Assembly (NCBI GenBank): GCA_963823675.1
Contig: CAWGMT010000015.1
Span: 310,001-374,000, forward strand
Source of the DNA: CAWGMT01 sp963823675
GTDB lineage: Bacteria; Planctomycetota; Planctomycetia; Isosphaerales; Isosphaeraceae
Reading direction: 5' to 3'
Length of the DNA: 64,000 bases
How positions within the stretch are numbered: position 1 is the first letter of the stretch; each line of letters begins with the position of its first letter. Under the pieces are notes generated by a model. The model made no database searches, had not been told where the DNA came from, and saw nothing but the letters and a program-made list of their open reading frames with translations. The translations under genes and the position numbers were made by a program. Of the stretch, positions 1 through 8,884 are shown piece after piece.

Positions 1-1509
1 GGCGGCGGGAGCCTCGCGGGCGGTGGAGGAAGGTGTTGAGTCCGTCGCATCTGTAGCATTTGCGTCCGTGTACTCCGCTACGACGTCGTCGAACCAGACG
101 TCGCCGGGGCCGTAGATCTGCGCTGCGATGAGAAGCTTCTGGGTCCCGTCGGGTATGTTGACAACCCTTTCGTACCACTTCCACGCGTGCGTGACCGGTG
201 GATCGCTAGCCTGCTTTGCCCCGATGTAGGCGGCCCACTCGTGGGTGGTGCCGCCATCTTTATCGACAAATTGGACATCCAGGATCGCTTTGGTCGTCTT
301 CTGAGCCTTGATGAAGGCGCCGACCTTCAAGCGCGGGACGTTGCCGGTCCTTTTCACTTCCTGAAACCACTGGGCGATCGGGAAGTAGCGTTGCGCGCGC
401 TTTTTCATGTGCAGGCTGGCGCGGCCGCTGTGAGCGACCGTCCGGTCCCAGAGGTACTCGACTCCGGGGAGATTTGCGCCAATTTTCCACGACTCGGGCG
501 AGCGGCTGCCGGTTGTCCCGCGCTCGAAGCCGCCGTTGGCCAGGATCGACTTCGTTTCAACTTTCGCGGGGCTCGCCTTTTGAGCGGCCGGTGACGGCGT
601 ACCCGCGTTCGGTCGTTTTGACTGGGCCGAAAGGGCGAGCGCGGCAGAGCCCGCCGCAACGAGCCCGCAGGCCAGCACGGCCGCAATTCTGGTCGCGATT
701 CTGTGCATCGACATGGTCCTCAGCACTCCCGTGGCAATTGCGATGACATGCGCCGGGATCGCCCCGGACAAGGGCGCGGTCCCGGACGCGAAACTCAGGG
801 CCGTCCTGGCGGTCTGCTCCACGAGCGATGATGCCAGCGGCTCGGCGGGTGGGCCGAACTGGAGGGCGGCCAAGCCGGTCGGGGCCATGCCCCGGCGGGT
901 CAGCCGGGCGCGTAGGCGCTCGCGCGCCCGCATCAGCCTCACGCCCAGCGTGCCCATGGGCCAGCCGAGCTGGCGGGCGGCCTCCTCGTGAGTCAGCCCC
1001 TCGAGATAACAGAGGACGACGGGCCTGCGATACCGTTCCGGTAAGCGGCTGATCTCCCCGTGCAGCAGTTCGGCTTCCTCATCTCGACTCATGCCCTGGT
1101 CTGGCCGGGCCTCGCTTTCCAGCTCCGTCAAGCATCCGGCGCGCCGGATGATCCCTTCCAGGCGGGCGCGCCGGGCTTTCGCCTTCTGCGCGGTGCGCCG
1201 CGCAACTCCGTGAAGCCACGGGCCTAAAAGCGCAGGCTCTCTGAGCGAGGAGGCCTTGCGGGCCAAAATCAGAAACGTCGCCTGGAACGCGTCCTCGGCG
1301 TCGTGCAAGTCAAGCACGACACTGCGGCAAACACCCATGACCATCCGGCCATGCCGCTGGACGAGCGCCTCGAAGGCGTGCTCCGCGGCCGCACCACGTT
1401 GCGATACGAACCGCTCGAGCAGTTGCTCGTCGCTCATCCCCGTGGCCGAGCCGTCACGGAAGAGGGCTCCAATCAGCCCCAATGCCGGATCCATTCGAAT
1501 GCCCGCCAT
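1..1509 (-). CDS. ECF sigma factor with membrane anchor and C-terminal lectin-like domain (3' end outside window)
   Basis: The frame stays open from an ATG at 1509 to base 1, giving 503 codons without a stop. Residues about 33-103 are sigma-70 region 2 (DAEDAFQATFL) and about 152-205 are region 4 (LPERYRRPVVLCYLEGLTHE, then a helix-turn-helix). A hydrophobic segment follows at about 272-293 (IATRIAAVLACGLVAAGSAA). After a Pro/Ala/Lys linker, residues from about 321 (ILANGGFERG) form a beta-rich domain ending in VWFDDVVAEY, which resembles CBM4/9-like jelly rolls. GGAGGAG lies 9 bases before the ATG. ECF factors with C-terminal extensions are known in planctomycetes. The inference is a factor held at the membrane whose outer domain may sense a ligand. 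No separate anti-sigma gene is visible upstream. Internal ATG codons at 714 and 708 are in frame, so a separate secreted protein is possible but has no clear ribosome site. Confidence 0.8.
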   Translation of the reverse strand, partial: MAGIRMDPALGLIGALFRDGSATGMSDEQLLERFVSQRGAAAEHAFEALVQRHGRMVMGVCRSVVLDLHDAEDAFQATFLILARKASSLREPALLGPWLHGVARRTAQKAKARRARLEGIIRRAGCLTELESEARPDQGMSRDEEAELLHGEISRLPERYRRPVVLCYLEGLTHEEAARQLGWPMGTLGVRLMRARERLRARLTRRGMAPTGLAALQFGPPAEPLASSLVEQTARTALSFASGTAPLSGAIPAHVIAIATGVLRTMSMHRIATRIAAVLACGLVAAGSAALALSAQSKRPNAGTPSPAAQKASPAKVETKSILANGGFERGTTGSRSPESWKIGANLPGVEYLWDRTVAHSGRASLHMKKRAQRYFPIAQWFQEVKRTGNVPRLKVGAFIKAQKTTKAILDVQFVDKDGGTTHEWAAYIGAKQASDPPVTHAWKWYERVVNIPDGTQKLLIAAQIYGPGDVWFDDVVAEYTDANATDATDSTPSSTAREAPAA

Positions 1510-1797
1510 GAACGTCGCTCCTCCACTCTTCTCTCCTTCTACTTCCCGCCGGAGCGGTTCTTTTTTCAAAATTCTGAAGAACGTCCCCCCAATGGTCAAG
1601 TGTATCAATCGGCCGTCTACGCCAAGAAGGGTTGGCGGAAGGGTTGCGTGCCGGCATAGCGGCGCTCTTGGAGTCGTAGTTCAAGAACGTGGGTGCAAAA
1701 GACGCCCGAAAGCTCCGGTCCGTGCGCGACGTCGAGCGACTGCATACCTTGTTGCGAGCCGCGACCCGCGCCGAGACGCTCGAAGAGGTGCTCGCGC

Positions 1798-1870
1798 TAA
1801 CCCGGAGCCAACGGCAATTGCGACCGTCTTAACTGGAGCAGCAAACGCCGTCGCCGTTGGCTCCGGGGTA
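1798..1870. repeat. Interspersed palindromic repeat, family 1 (copy A)
   Basis: Two imperfect inverted arms, about 1798-1823 and 1845-1870, both carry the core GGAGCCAACGGC and face each other. They enclose about 20 bases. The same core recurs three times at 33.3-33.5 kb. The element occupies the 1510-1974 gap, in which I see no gene. The structure is REP-like; function unknown. Confidence 0.7.
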
Positions 1871-1974
1871 GCGTGACCTTGGATCGCTTCGCCATTGCAT
1901 TGATCCGCCAACGCAGGGAAGTTAGAGTAGCGCCAGAAGTCCTAACCATTTCGTCGTTGCAGGAGGGACAGATC

Positions 1975-3003
1975 ATGAACGAGTCGTCGCGGCAGTTCGC
2001 TGGATTGGTGATGGCAGGCGCGTTCGTCATCTTGCTCGGGGGGCACGGGGCGGCATACGCCCAGCCGAGCCTCACGCAACAGGAAGCAGGCCGGTTCGTC
2101 ACGGTCGGGGCATATCACATCAACCTCCGTCAGGTCGTATTCGTGAAGCGTGAGGCGTCCGGGGACGCCACGACACGGATCCTGGTTCACCTCGCGGGGA
2201 TTTCGGAGCCTCTCTCGCTGCTAGGCAAAGACGCGGATGCCTTCATGACGGATGCCCTGGGATATATCACAGGCGATCAGGCCGGGACGCGCGAGGTCAA
2301 GCTCACTGCCGAAGCCGGTGGCGACAAATTCGCGCTACTGGCCTTCGATGGGTTTGAAGGCAAGCTCGGGCTGAACTGGATGCCGGTGCGGCCCGACCCG
2401 TCGCACGTTTCGCTGACGAAGAAGCCGGGCACGCTCACGATCACAACCCAGCGCGGCAGCATCCACGGTGAAGAGAAGAAAGACGAATTTGGCGGCGGCA
2501 CGCAGGCAAAGAATCTCTACCTGATCGACAACCCACTGGCGGCGGGCGGCGATTTCGTCGTGACGACCTGCGTGAGCGGGTTCACGCCCGAGACGAGCTA
2601 CCAGCAGGCCGGGCTGATCGTCTACAACGACGACGACAACTACCTGAAATTCGGCTACGAGTACAACTGGCAAAACGCCGGCGGGCAGGCGTTCTGCATC
2701 CTCACCGAGACCGACGCGCAGTCGGCCTTCCATTACGTCGACAACGAGCACTCAGGCATGAAGCGGTACTGGGTGCGACTCATCAAGCGAGGGAGCCGCT
2801 ACGAGTACACCATCAGCGCCGATGGCAAGACGTTCAAGTCCTACGGCGAGGTCGAGTGGGGCGACGGGTCGCCGAAGCGGATCGGCATTCTAGCCAAGAA
2901 CGGCGGCAACAAGGACGCCACCGAGCTCGACGCCAACTTCGAGTTTTTCGAGCTGCGCTCTCCGCCCCCGCCACGGTCGCCTGACGAGGCCCGCAAGGAG
3001 TGA
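1975..3003 (+). CDS. Secreted protein with LamG/concanavalin-like (DUF1349-type) domain
   Basis: This encodes a 342-residue exported protein. The ATG at 1975 is preceded by AGGAGGGACAG, a strong ribosome site, and opens a signal peptide with hydrophobic core FAGLVMAGAFVILLGG and a likely cleavage after AYA. An earlier in-frame start at 1873 has no such site. Residues about 30-110 form a small domain of unknown type. Residues about 115-325 (FEGKLGLNW, YQQAGLIVYNDDDNYLKFGY, RYWVRLIKRG, IGILAKNGG) match the pattern of DUF1349 / GH43 C-terminal concanavalin-like domains, which in other proteins bind polysaccharide. No catalytic residues are evident. It stands alone, read away from the sigma factor gene. 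Sugar binding at the cell surface is an inference. Confidence 0.8.
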   Translation: MNESSRQFAGLVMAGAFVILLGGHGAAYAQPSLTQQEAGRFVTVGAYHINLRQVVFVKREASGDATTRILVHLAGISEPLSLLGKDADAFMTDALGYITGDQAGTREVKLTAEAGGDKFALLAFDGFEGKLGLNWMPVRPDPSHVSLTKKPGTLTITTQRGSIHGEEKKDEFGGGTQAKNLYLIDNPLAAGGDFVVTTCVSGFTPETSYQQAGLIVYNDDDNYLKFGYEYNWQNAGGQAFCILTETDAQSAFHYVDNEHSGMKRYWVRLIKRGSRYEYTISADGKTFKSYGEVEWGDGSPKRIGILAKNGGNKDATELDANFEFFELRSPPPPRSPDEARKE

Positions 3004-3086
3004 GTGTCCGTCAGATCCACTTGACAATTACCCTCTGTCATCTCATAAGTGGGGTGTTACCATGCCAATAAGGAGGGCAAGGAGAG

Positions 3087-3779
3087 ATGGCCAAGCAACA
3101 TGGAGCCAGGCAGCAAAAGAAAATCGCCAAGCAGAAGGCCAAACGCGTGGCGAAACGGATCAGCCTGTCTCAACGCAATTCCACGGACCCGACCATCCGG
3201 CTTCGGCAAGCGGCCAAATGGCCGGTCGTCCAGGCCCTCGCGGCTGTCGACCTTTGGAACGAGGGGCTCGGCTCCCTGGCGATTGCCCGGCAGGAGTCGG
3301 AAGAGGGGCTCGTCTTCGCCGTTTTTCTGGTCGACGCGTACTGCCTCGGGGTGAAGGACGCCTTCTGGCACGCGGGCACGCCGGGAGAATTCAACAAATT
3401 GCTCGACCGGATGGAGGAATCCCAAAAAATGCACGCCATCACCCCGGCGTGCCTGGTGAAGATCGTGCAAGGCGCGGTCGCTTATGCCCAGTCCCTCGGC
3501 TTCCGACCCCATCCGGACTACCGTCACGCCGCGAAACTGCTGGAAGGGATCGATCCAGCGACCTGCACGCTGGAATTCACATACGGCCGCAACGGCAAGC
3601 CATACTACATCCAAGGGCCCAACGAATCCCACGCGGAGGCCGAGGCCATCATGGGACGAATTGCGGCTGCAGGAGGACACTTCATGGTCGGGGGGCCTGT
3701 GTCCGAATGGGAGGATTCCGATGACGACATCGAGGATGAGCGCGACGACTTCGATGAACTCGACGAAGACGACGATTAA
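3087..3779 (+). CDS. Hypothetical protein with basic N-terminus and acidic tail
   Basis: A 230-residue protein I do not recognise. The ATG is preceded by AAGGAGGGCAAGGAGAG. The N-terminus is strongly basic (KKIAKQKAKRVAKR), followed by a globular part (about 40-200) containing VFLVDAYCLGVKDAFWH and a FRPHPDYRHAAKLL segment, and the last 25 residues are almost all Asp/Glu (DSDDDIEDERDDFDELDEDDD region). No signal peptide or membrane segment is present, so it is probably cytoplasmic. It sits 84 bases after the preceding secreted-protein gene and converges on the transglutaminase-like gene. The charge split at the two ends could suit nucleic-acid or protein binding, but that is only a guess. Confidence 0.75.
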   Translation: MAKQHGARQQKKIAKQKAKRVAKRISLSQRNSTDPTIRLRQAAKWPVVQALAAVDLWNEGLGSLAIARQESEEGLVFAVFLVDAYCLGVKDAFWHAGTPGEFNKLLDRMEESQKMHAITPACLVKIVQGAVAYAQSLGFRPHPDYRHAAKLLEGIDPATCTLEFTYGRNGKPYYIQGPNESHAEAEAIMGRIAAAGGHFMVGGPVSEWEDSDDDIEDERDDFDELDEDDD

Positions 3780-3810
3780 GACCTGGGGCCCGGTCTGATC
3801 CATCGGGCCA

Positions 3811-5508
3811 CTATTTCGCCCCGGCGGACTGACCCCCTCTCAGCGCCGCCGCCAGGTCGCTGGCCTTTTTCGATCGTACGGCCTTGCGCACCGATTCGGC
3901 CCGCGCGGCGTCGGCCGCGCCCGTCTCACACTCACGGGCCAGCGTCTCGAAGGCGCCACGCGCCGCCGAGAACAGCCCAGCCACTTCCGCCTCGGTCCCG
4001 CTCAGGCGGGTATCGATGATGGCGACGTTGCCGGCGCCGCTCAGTTGTTGGGCAAGCTGCGTGGCAGGATGCAATTCTTCGGACCCGACGTGTACCGAAA
4101 GGTGAGGTGCCCCCGGCATGACCTGGCGGGTCTGGAGCGGATCGAACGCACGGTCCTCGTCCTCGGGGTTGGCCACTCCCAGCACGACGAGGGTGCACGG
4201 CAGCGGCCGGAACCGGCCCAGCGACGATTCGAGCCACACCCAGCCCACGCCCGGGTGCCAGTACTCGACCAGCCAGTGCTCGTACAGCGGGCCGGACCAG
4301 GTCGGCAGGTGAGCGACCGTGCGAGCGGGAATGCCCCTGGCTCGCAAAAGCGCCGCGGCCAGGTTGGCGCGGCTGGTGCACGACCCGCCGCAGTCCAGTG
4401 CTTTGCGGGCGTCGAGCGCGTCGAACGCGACGCCCTGCTTGCCCTGATGATGCGCGGTGAACTCGATGACGCGGCGGGCGTACGCCTCGACGCCCTCGGT
4501 CCCCTTGGCCAATTCCTGGGCCTTGTCGCGGATGGCCGGGTCGTCGCTCTGAACGCAGGCCGTGCTCCGCTTCCAGGGCGCCGCTTCGTCAGGCGCTTCG
4601 GGCCGGGAAGCTCGAGGAAGTCGCTCATCCTTGCCCCGACCGACCAGCACCAGAGCCTCCCAGCGCACCAGGGCCCCCTGCTCCGTCGGCGCTATTGTGA
4701 CTTCGCAGAGCCAATTGCGTCCATCGGGACGCCGCACCCAGCGATATTTCTTCAGCGCGCCGGGCGGTTCGACCCTGAGCTCGAAGCTGAGGGGCACCTG
4801 GTCGCGATAGGTTCCGGGGATGGGGAAGGTCAGGACTCCGACGTCGTTTTTGCCCCGAGTGGCGACGGCCGCCTGAGCCGCCGCGCGGACCACGCCCGGG
4901 CCGTCGAGCGGAGCGGATGGCGACCACCCCATGAGGTCGCGCGTCGGCCGCTTGGGAAGCCTCGGCCCCGCCTTCTTCGTGCCGCCGACTCGGAGATGAG
5001 CGTCGGCGACCGAGATCGGCTGGGCGGTCGCGTTGATGACCCAGGCCGTCAATGTCGTCGTGCCGGGGGGGACAACATACTCGTGGGTCAACCTGGTCCA
5101 TTTCCCGGCGGCCAGGTCGAACGAAGTGCTCGACTGAAAGGTGAGATCGCGATCCTTGTCGTAGCCGAATACATTCACCGAAACCTTCTGCCCGTCGGCG
5201 TGCCCGCGGACCTGGCATTCAAAACGCAGCTCGCGGTCCGCGGGCACCGGGCTGATCGAGACCCCTACGTGTGACCAGGATTGTGGCCCCGGCTCGACAC
5301 CGTCGAGCCGCACCGACGCGCTCTCACCATGCCGAAGCTCCGGTTCGGGGACGGCACTTCTGAGCAACCACCCCTGGGCCTGGTGCTCGAACGTGGGGTT
5401 CTTCAAGAGCTCAGAACCCTCGGAGATCTCACCAGCCGTTGAGATACGGCACAGCTCGGGAAGGGTCAGGAGTACGAGGGCCGATACGAGGTAAAACCGG
5501 GGTCTCAC
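3811..5508 (-). CDS. Secreted transglutaminase-like protein with N-terminal carbohydrate-binding-like domain
   Basis: A 565-residue protein starting at a GTG (5508-5506), 6 bases after GAGGAGAT. A signal peptide covers about residues 1-25 (VSALVLLTLPELCRISTAG). Residues about 30-175 (LLKNPTFEHQAQGW onward) resemble CBM4/9-type jelly rolls. The C-terminal half holds a transglutaminase-like core: Cys in CGGSCTSRANLAAALLRARG, His in YEHWLVEYW, and an acidic residue in WVWLESS, giving a Cys-His-Glu/Asp arrangement. This superfamily includes proteases and cross-linking enzymes, so the reaction cannot be told from sequence. The tail beyond about residue 480 is helical and Ala-rich. It is a single gene with no operon partner. 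Export to the periplasm or surface is inferred from the signal peptide. Confidence 0.85.
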   Translation of the reverse strand: MRPRFYLVSALVLLTLPELCRISTAGEISEGSELLKNPTFEHQAQGWLLRSAVPEPELRHGESASVRLDGVEPGPQSWSHVGVSISPVPADRELRFECQVRGHADGQKVSVNVFGYDKDRDLTFQSSTSFDLAAGKWTRLTHEYVVPPGTTTLTAWVINATAQPISVADAHLRVGGTKKAGPRLPKRPTRDLMGWSPSAPLDGPGVVRAAAQAAVATRGKNDVGVLTFPIPGTYRDQVPLSFELRVEPPGALKKYRWVRRPDGRNWLCEVTIAPTEQGALVRWEALVLVGRGKDERLPRASRPEAPDEAAPWKRSTACVQSDDPAIRDKAQELAKGTEGVEAYARRVIEFTAHHQGKQGVAFDALDARKALDCGGSCTSRANLAAALLRARGIPARTVAHLPTWSGPLYEHWLVEYWHPGVGWVWLESSLGRFRPLPCTLVVLGVANPEDEDRAFDPLQTRQVMPGAPHLSVHVGSEELHPATQLAQQLSGAGNVAIIDTRLSGTEAEVAGLFSAARGAFETLARECETGAADAARAESVRKAVRSKKASDLAAALRGGQSAGAK

Positions 5509-5653
5509 AGGGATCTCCTCTCTCGAAAGGCCGCACGCCGGTCATTCGCCCGGCCGTGCCCTGAAGTTCGTGCGGAAAACCGTTCGAATGATAACCCGGA
5601 GTCAACCCAACAGCCACTCGGTGAAGGCCGCAGGTTCACGATCGTCGGGGTGA

Positions 5654-5705
5654 GAAAGTGGTGTCAGTTCATTATTCAGTAGAAAAACGAACTGACACCA
5701 CTTTC
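5654..5705. repeat. Perfect inverted repeat, family 2 (copy A)
   Basis: A 17-base perfect inverted repeat: GAAAGTGGTGTCAGTTC at 5654-5670 and its complement at 5689-5705, separated by an 18-base loop. A degenerate relative lies at about 40983-41039. It lies next to a transposase remnant and could act as a hairpin terminator or be a small mobile-element footprint. Confidence 0.75.
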
Positions 5706-5794
5706 GACGGTACGACGAGCCTCTCCGCCACCCCAGGCGGCCCGGCCTGGTCCTCGCATCCGGGAGAAGATGCTCGTGGTCTGGCTGTTGCATA

Positions 5795-6064
5795 ATCCCA
5801 GTCCTCGAGCCACGAGTCGCGGGGGACCTTGCCATTGTGCTCGTTGACTTTACCGTAACGGTGCTTCCAGTCGCGGAACTTGCTGGTGCCCAGGCCGAGC
5901 CAACCCAGGAGCCTACGCACTGGCAGCTCCGTGCCGTTGGCCCAATGGTTGATGTAGTCGACGACCTGATCACCCGTGTCGTGGGGAACCCAGGCTCCGT
6001 TCAGGGTTCCCCAAGCTTTTCTTGGCTGCACGTGCTCGTGCAAATGCCGGCGCGACTGTCTCAT
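5795..6064 (-). pseudogene. Truncated transposase N-terminus (IS3/integrase-type)
   Basis: About 90 residues, from an ATG at 6064 to about 5795, resemble the N-terminus of planctomycete integrase-core transposases: PRKAWGTLNGAWVPHDT, a helix-turn-helix around LLGWLGLGTSKFRDW, and RYGKVNEHNGKVPRDSWLED. After that the homology stops and the frame runs into unrelated residues. The DDE catalytic core is missing, so this is a dead fragment. The stretch 5509-6230 holds nothing else I can support beyond this and the inverted repeat. The family assignment rests on recalled protein patterns. Confidence 0.6.
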
Positions 6065-6230
6065 GGAACTCGCCTCCGATAGGGTTCATCATAACCCAAC
6101 CGGCGTGACATTCCATTTTCAGCCCAGGCAGGACACAATATACATCCGGGCGAGGGGTCGCGGATCTCAATAAATAGGTTCTCGTGCTCCTTCCTCTTTG
6201 ACCACACCACTTTTCCGTCGGCGGCGGCGC

Positions 6231-8647
6231 ATGCCATCCCACAGCTCTGCACACGCTGTTCTCTCGATTCGCACGTCCGCGAGCCTGCTGGAATGCGTGA
6301 AGGCACGGGACGGCGTCGCTTGGGGGAAGCTGGTGAACCTCTATAGCCCGATAGTCTACCGGTGGGCGCGCAAGGCAGGTCTGCAAGCCCACGACGCGCA
6401 GGACATCGTTCAAGACGTGTTCCTCGCCGTGGCGTCCGATATTGTGACGTTCCGGCGCACCCAGCCCAGCGACAGTTTTCGTGGCTGGCTATGGACCATC
6501 TGCCGCCACAAGATCCTTGATACCTTCCAGGTGCGCCAGCATGAAGTTCAGGCGGCCGGGGGTAGCACTGCACATCAACTCCTGGCCCAAATCAACGATC
6601 CCGATTGCGACTCCGAGGACGCGACCAACGAAATGTGTCGGTTACGGCACCGTGCGCTGGCGTGGCTGCGCGAAGAGTTCGAACCACACGTCTGGCAGGC
6701 ATTCCTCGACGCGTGCGCATCCTGCCAGAGCCGCCTTGAGCAGCTCGACAAGGCCGCGGAAAACCGGGCGGCCAAAGGCGGCGACGATTTGCTGCGCGAC
6801 CTGAGACGCCGGCCGCCAGCGGACGCGCTCGAGACCGAGCCCGAATGTGCCAGCGCAGCCATCCGGGCGGCTTCAACGGCCAACATCCGATCAGCTCCCA
6901 CCGGGGTTTCCCGGCCGCCGGATGTTTCTGACGTCGAGGCGCTCGCGCACCGCGGTCACTATGAGGTTCTCGGCGTCCTGGGCCACGGCGGCATGGGCGT
7001 CGTCTACAAAGCCCGCCATCTGAAGATGAATCGGCTGGTGGCGATCAAGGTGCTGCCGCCCTTGCAACCACAAGACAGCGCTGCCGTCGCACGCTTCGAA
7101 CGCGAAATCAAGGCGGTCGCGCGCCTGGCGCACCCGAACATCGTCGCGGCCCACGATGCCGACGAGGTTGACGGCAAGCACTTCCTGGTCCTGGAGTACA
7201 TCGACGGTACGGACCTGAAGTCGCTGGTAAAGAGCCAGGGGCCGCTGCCCGTGGGGCAAGCCGTCGCATTCATCGTGCAGGCGGCGCGGGGGTTGGATTA
7301 TGCGCACGCGCAGGGGATCGTTCACCGCGATGTCAAGCCCGCGAATCTGATGGTGGACCAGAGCGGTACCGTGAAGGTGCTGGATCTGGGGCTGGCGCGG
7401 GCCGATGCCCGAACCGGCGCTCAAGCTGACCTGACCGAGACCGGAATGTTGCTCGGTACGGTCGATTACCTCGCCCCGGAGCAAGCGGCCGGCGCCGAGA
7501 CGTCAACGGGCGCGCGGATATCTACAGTCTGGGCTGTTCGCTGTACTACCTGTTGACCGGCCGGCAGCTCTACGACGGCGACACGGTCATCGAGAAGGTG
7601 CTGGCCCACCGCGAAAGGCCGATCCCCTCGCTCAGGGCGGCGTGTCCCGACGCGCCTGCCGGCCTGGAAAAGGTATTTGCCAGGATGGTGGCCAAGCGCC
7701 CTGACGACCGCTATCGGACGATGGCCCAGGTCATCGTCAACCTGGAGGTGCTGCTGGCCGCCACAACCACGCCGGCAGGGACGCCAGTAATTGTTCCTCC
7801 GACTGCGCGTGCGTGGTCGTCGAGCCGGCCTGGCTGGCGCTCGTTGGCGGGCAAGCACCGACTCTGGTGGGGCGCTATAGGGCTGGTTGTCTTGGGAACC
7901 GTCGGGGCGCTATGGTTCGGCTCCGCCAAGCGCCGCGTCGGTCCCGCCGAGGGGGCGTCGGCGCGGAAGACCGGTGAGCCGGACAAGGCCGCCTCGGTGG
8001 CGGCGAACCGAGTCAACGACCTTCCAGCCGATGAGCCATCCGCTATCCTGCTGATCGAAAAGCTCGCTACCAGGATAGTCCGTGATGACACGCTGGCGAC
8101 GAAGCCCGTGATCCTGGTGGCCTTTGGCGGCGGCGGCGCGGGGAACCCAAAGCTCATCAGGGATGAGCATCTGAAGGTGTTAACGGGGCTCAAGCACCTG
8201 CGAACGCTGGAGCTGCAAGTCACCAGCGTGACGGATGCAAACCTATGGGAATTGAAGGCGCTTACGCGACTCACCAAGCTGCGCCTGGGCGACACCCAGG
8301 TGACTGACCTTGGCCTGAAGGAACTGAAGGAATTCAAGCAACTCGTGTCGCTGGACCTCTGGCACTCCCAGGTGACGAATCGGGGCCTCAAGGATTTGAA
8401 GGAGCTACCGCAGCTCGCCGACCTGGACCTCGGCGGCACCCAGGTGACGGATGTGGGTCTCAAGGAGTTAGAGGGGCTGCCGCTCACCCGGCTGAATCTC
8501 ATGGACACCAGGGTGACGGATGCCGGACTGAAGGAGCTGAAGGCACTCGCGCGGCTTACCGAATTGGATATCCGAGAAACCCGGACGACCAACTCCGGCG
8601 TTGCCGATTTGCAACGCGTGCTTCCCAACTGCCAGATTGTCCGTTAG
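6231..8647 (+). pseudogene. Chimeric sigma region 2 / Ser-Thr protein kinase / LRR protein, frameshifted
   Basis: From the ATG at 6231, residues about 15-110 are ECF sigma region 2 (LLECVKARDGVAWGKLVNLY, HDAQDIVQDVFLAV, FRGWLWTICRHKILD). At about 6700-6730 the text changes from EEFEPHVWQAFLD to ACASCQSRLEQL, which looks like the zinc-finger lead-in of a separate kinase gene; sigma region 4 is absent. A kinase domain follows: GHGGMGVVYKA, VAIKVL, HRDVKPANLM, DLGLA, APEQA. At about 7500 one base seems missing (GAGACGTCAAC where GAGACGGTCAAC would keep frame); the kinase continues in the next frame with DIYSLGCSLYYLLTG. Then come a membrane helix (about 7865-7925) and five or so leucine-rich repeats (about 8160-8647). 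Planctomycetes commonly place a sigma gene beside such a kinase gene, so an internal deletion probably fused two neighbours. Kinase activity would depend on the frame break being a sequencing error. Confidence 0.7.
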
Positions 8648-8884
8648 GAGCGGCAAATCTGCCGATCATTTCAAGATTTTTAACTCGTTACCCGCCAAAT
8701 CGTTACGACGGCACAATCCCCGCAAGCCCATTTCCGGTGCGACAAAGTTCCGCTGAATCAGGTAGCAGCCACTCCCGCGCTGATCTCTCCAAGCCGCGCC
8801 ACGGCTGATGGATCGGCGTGCGCTTGCCCGCGGGCGTGGCGATGGCAATGCGCTCATGACCCTGATTCGCAACGAGGATTCATC

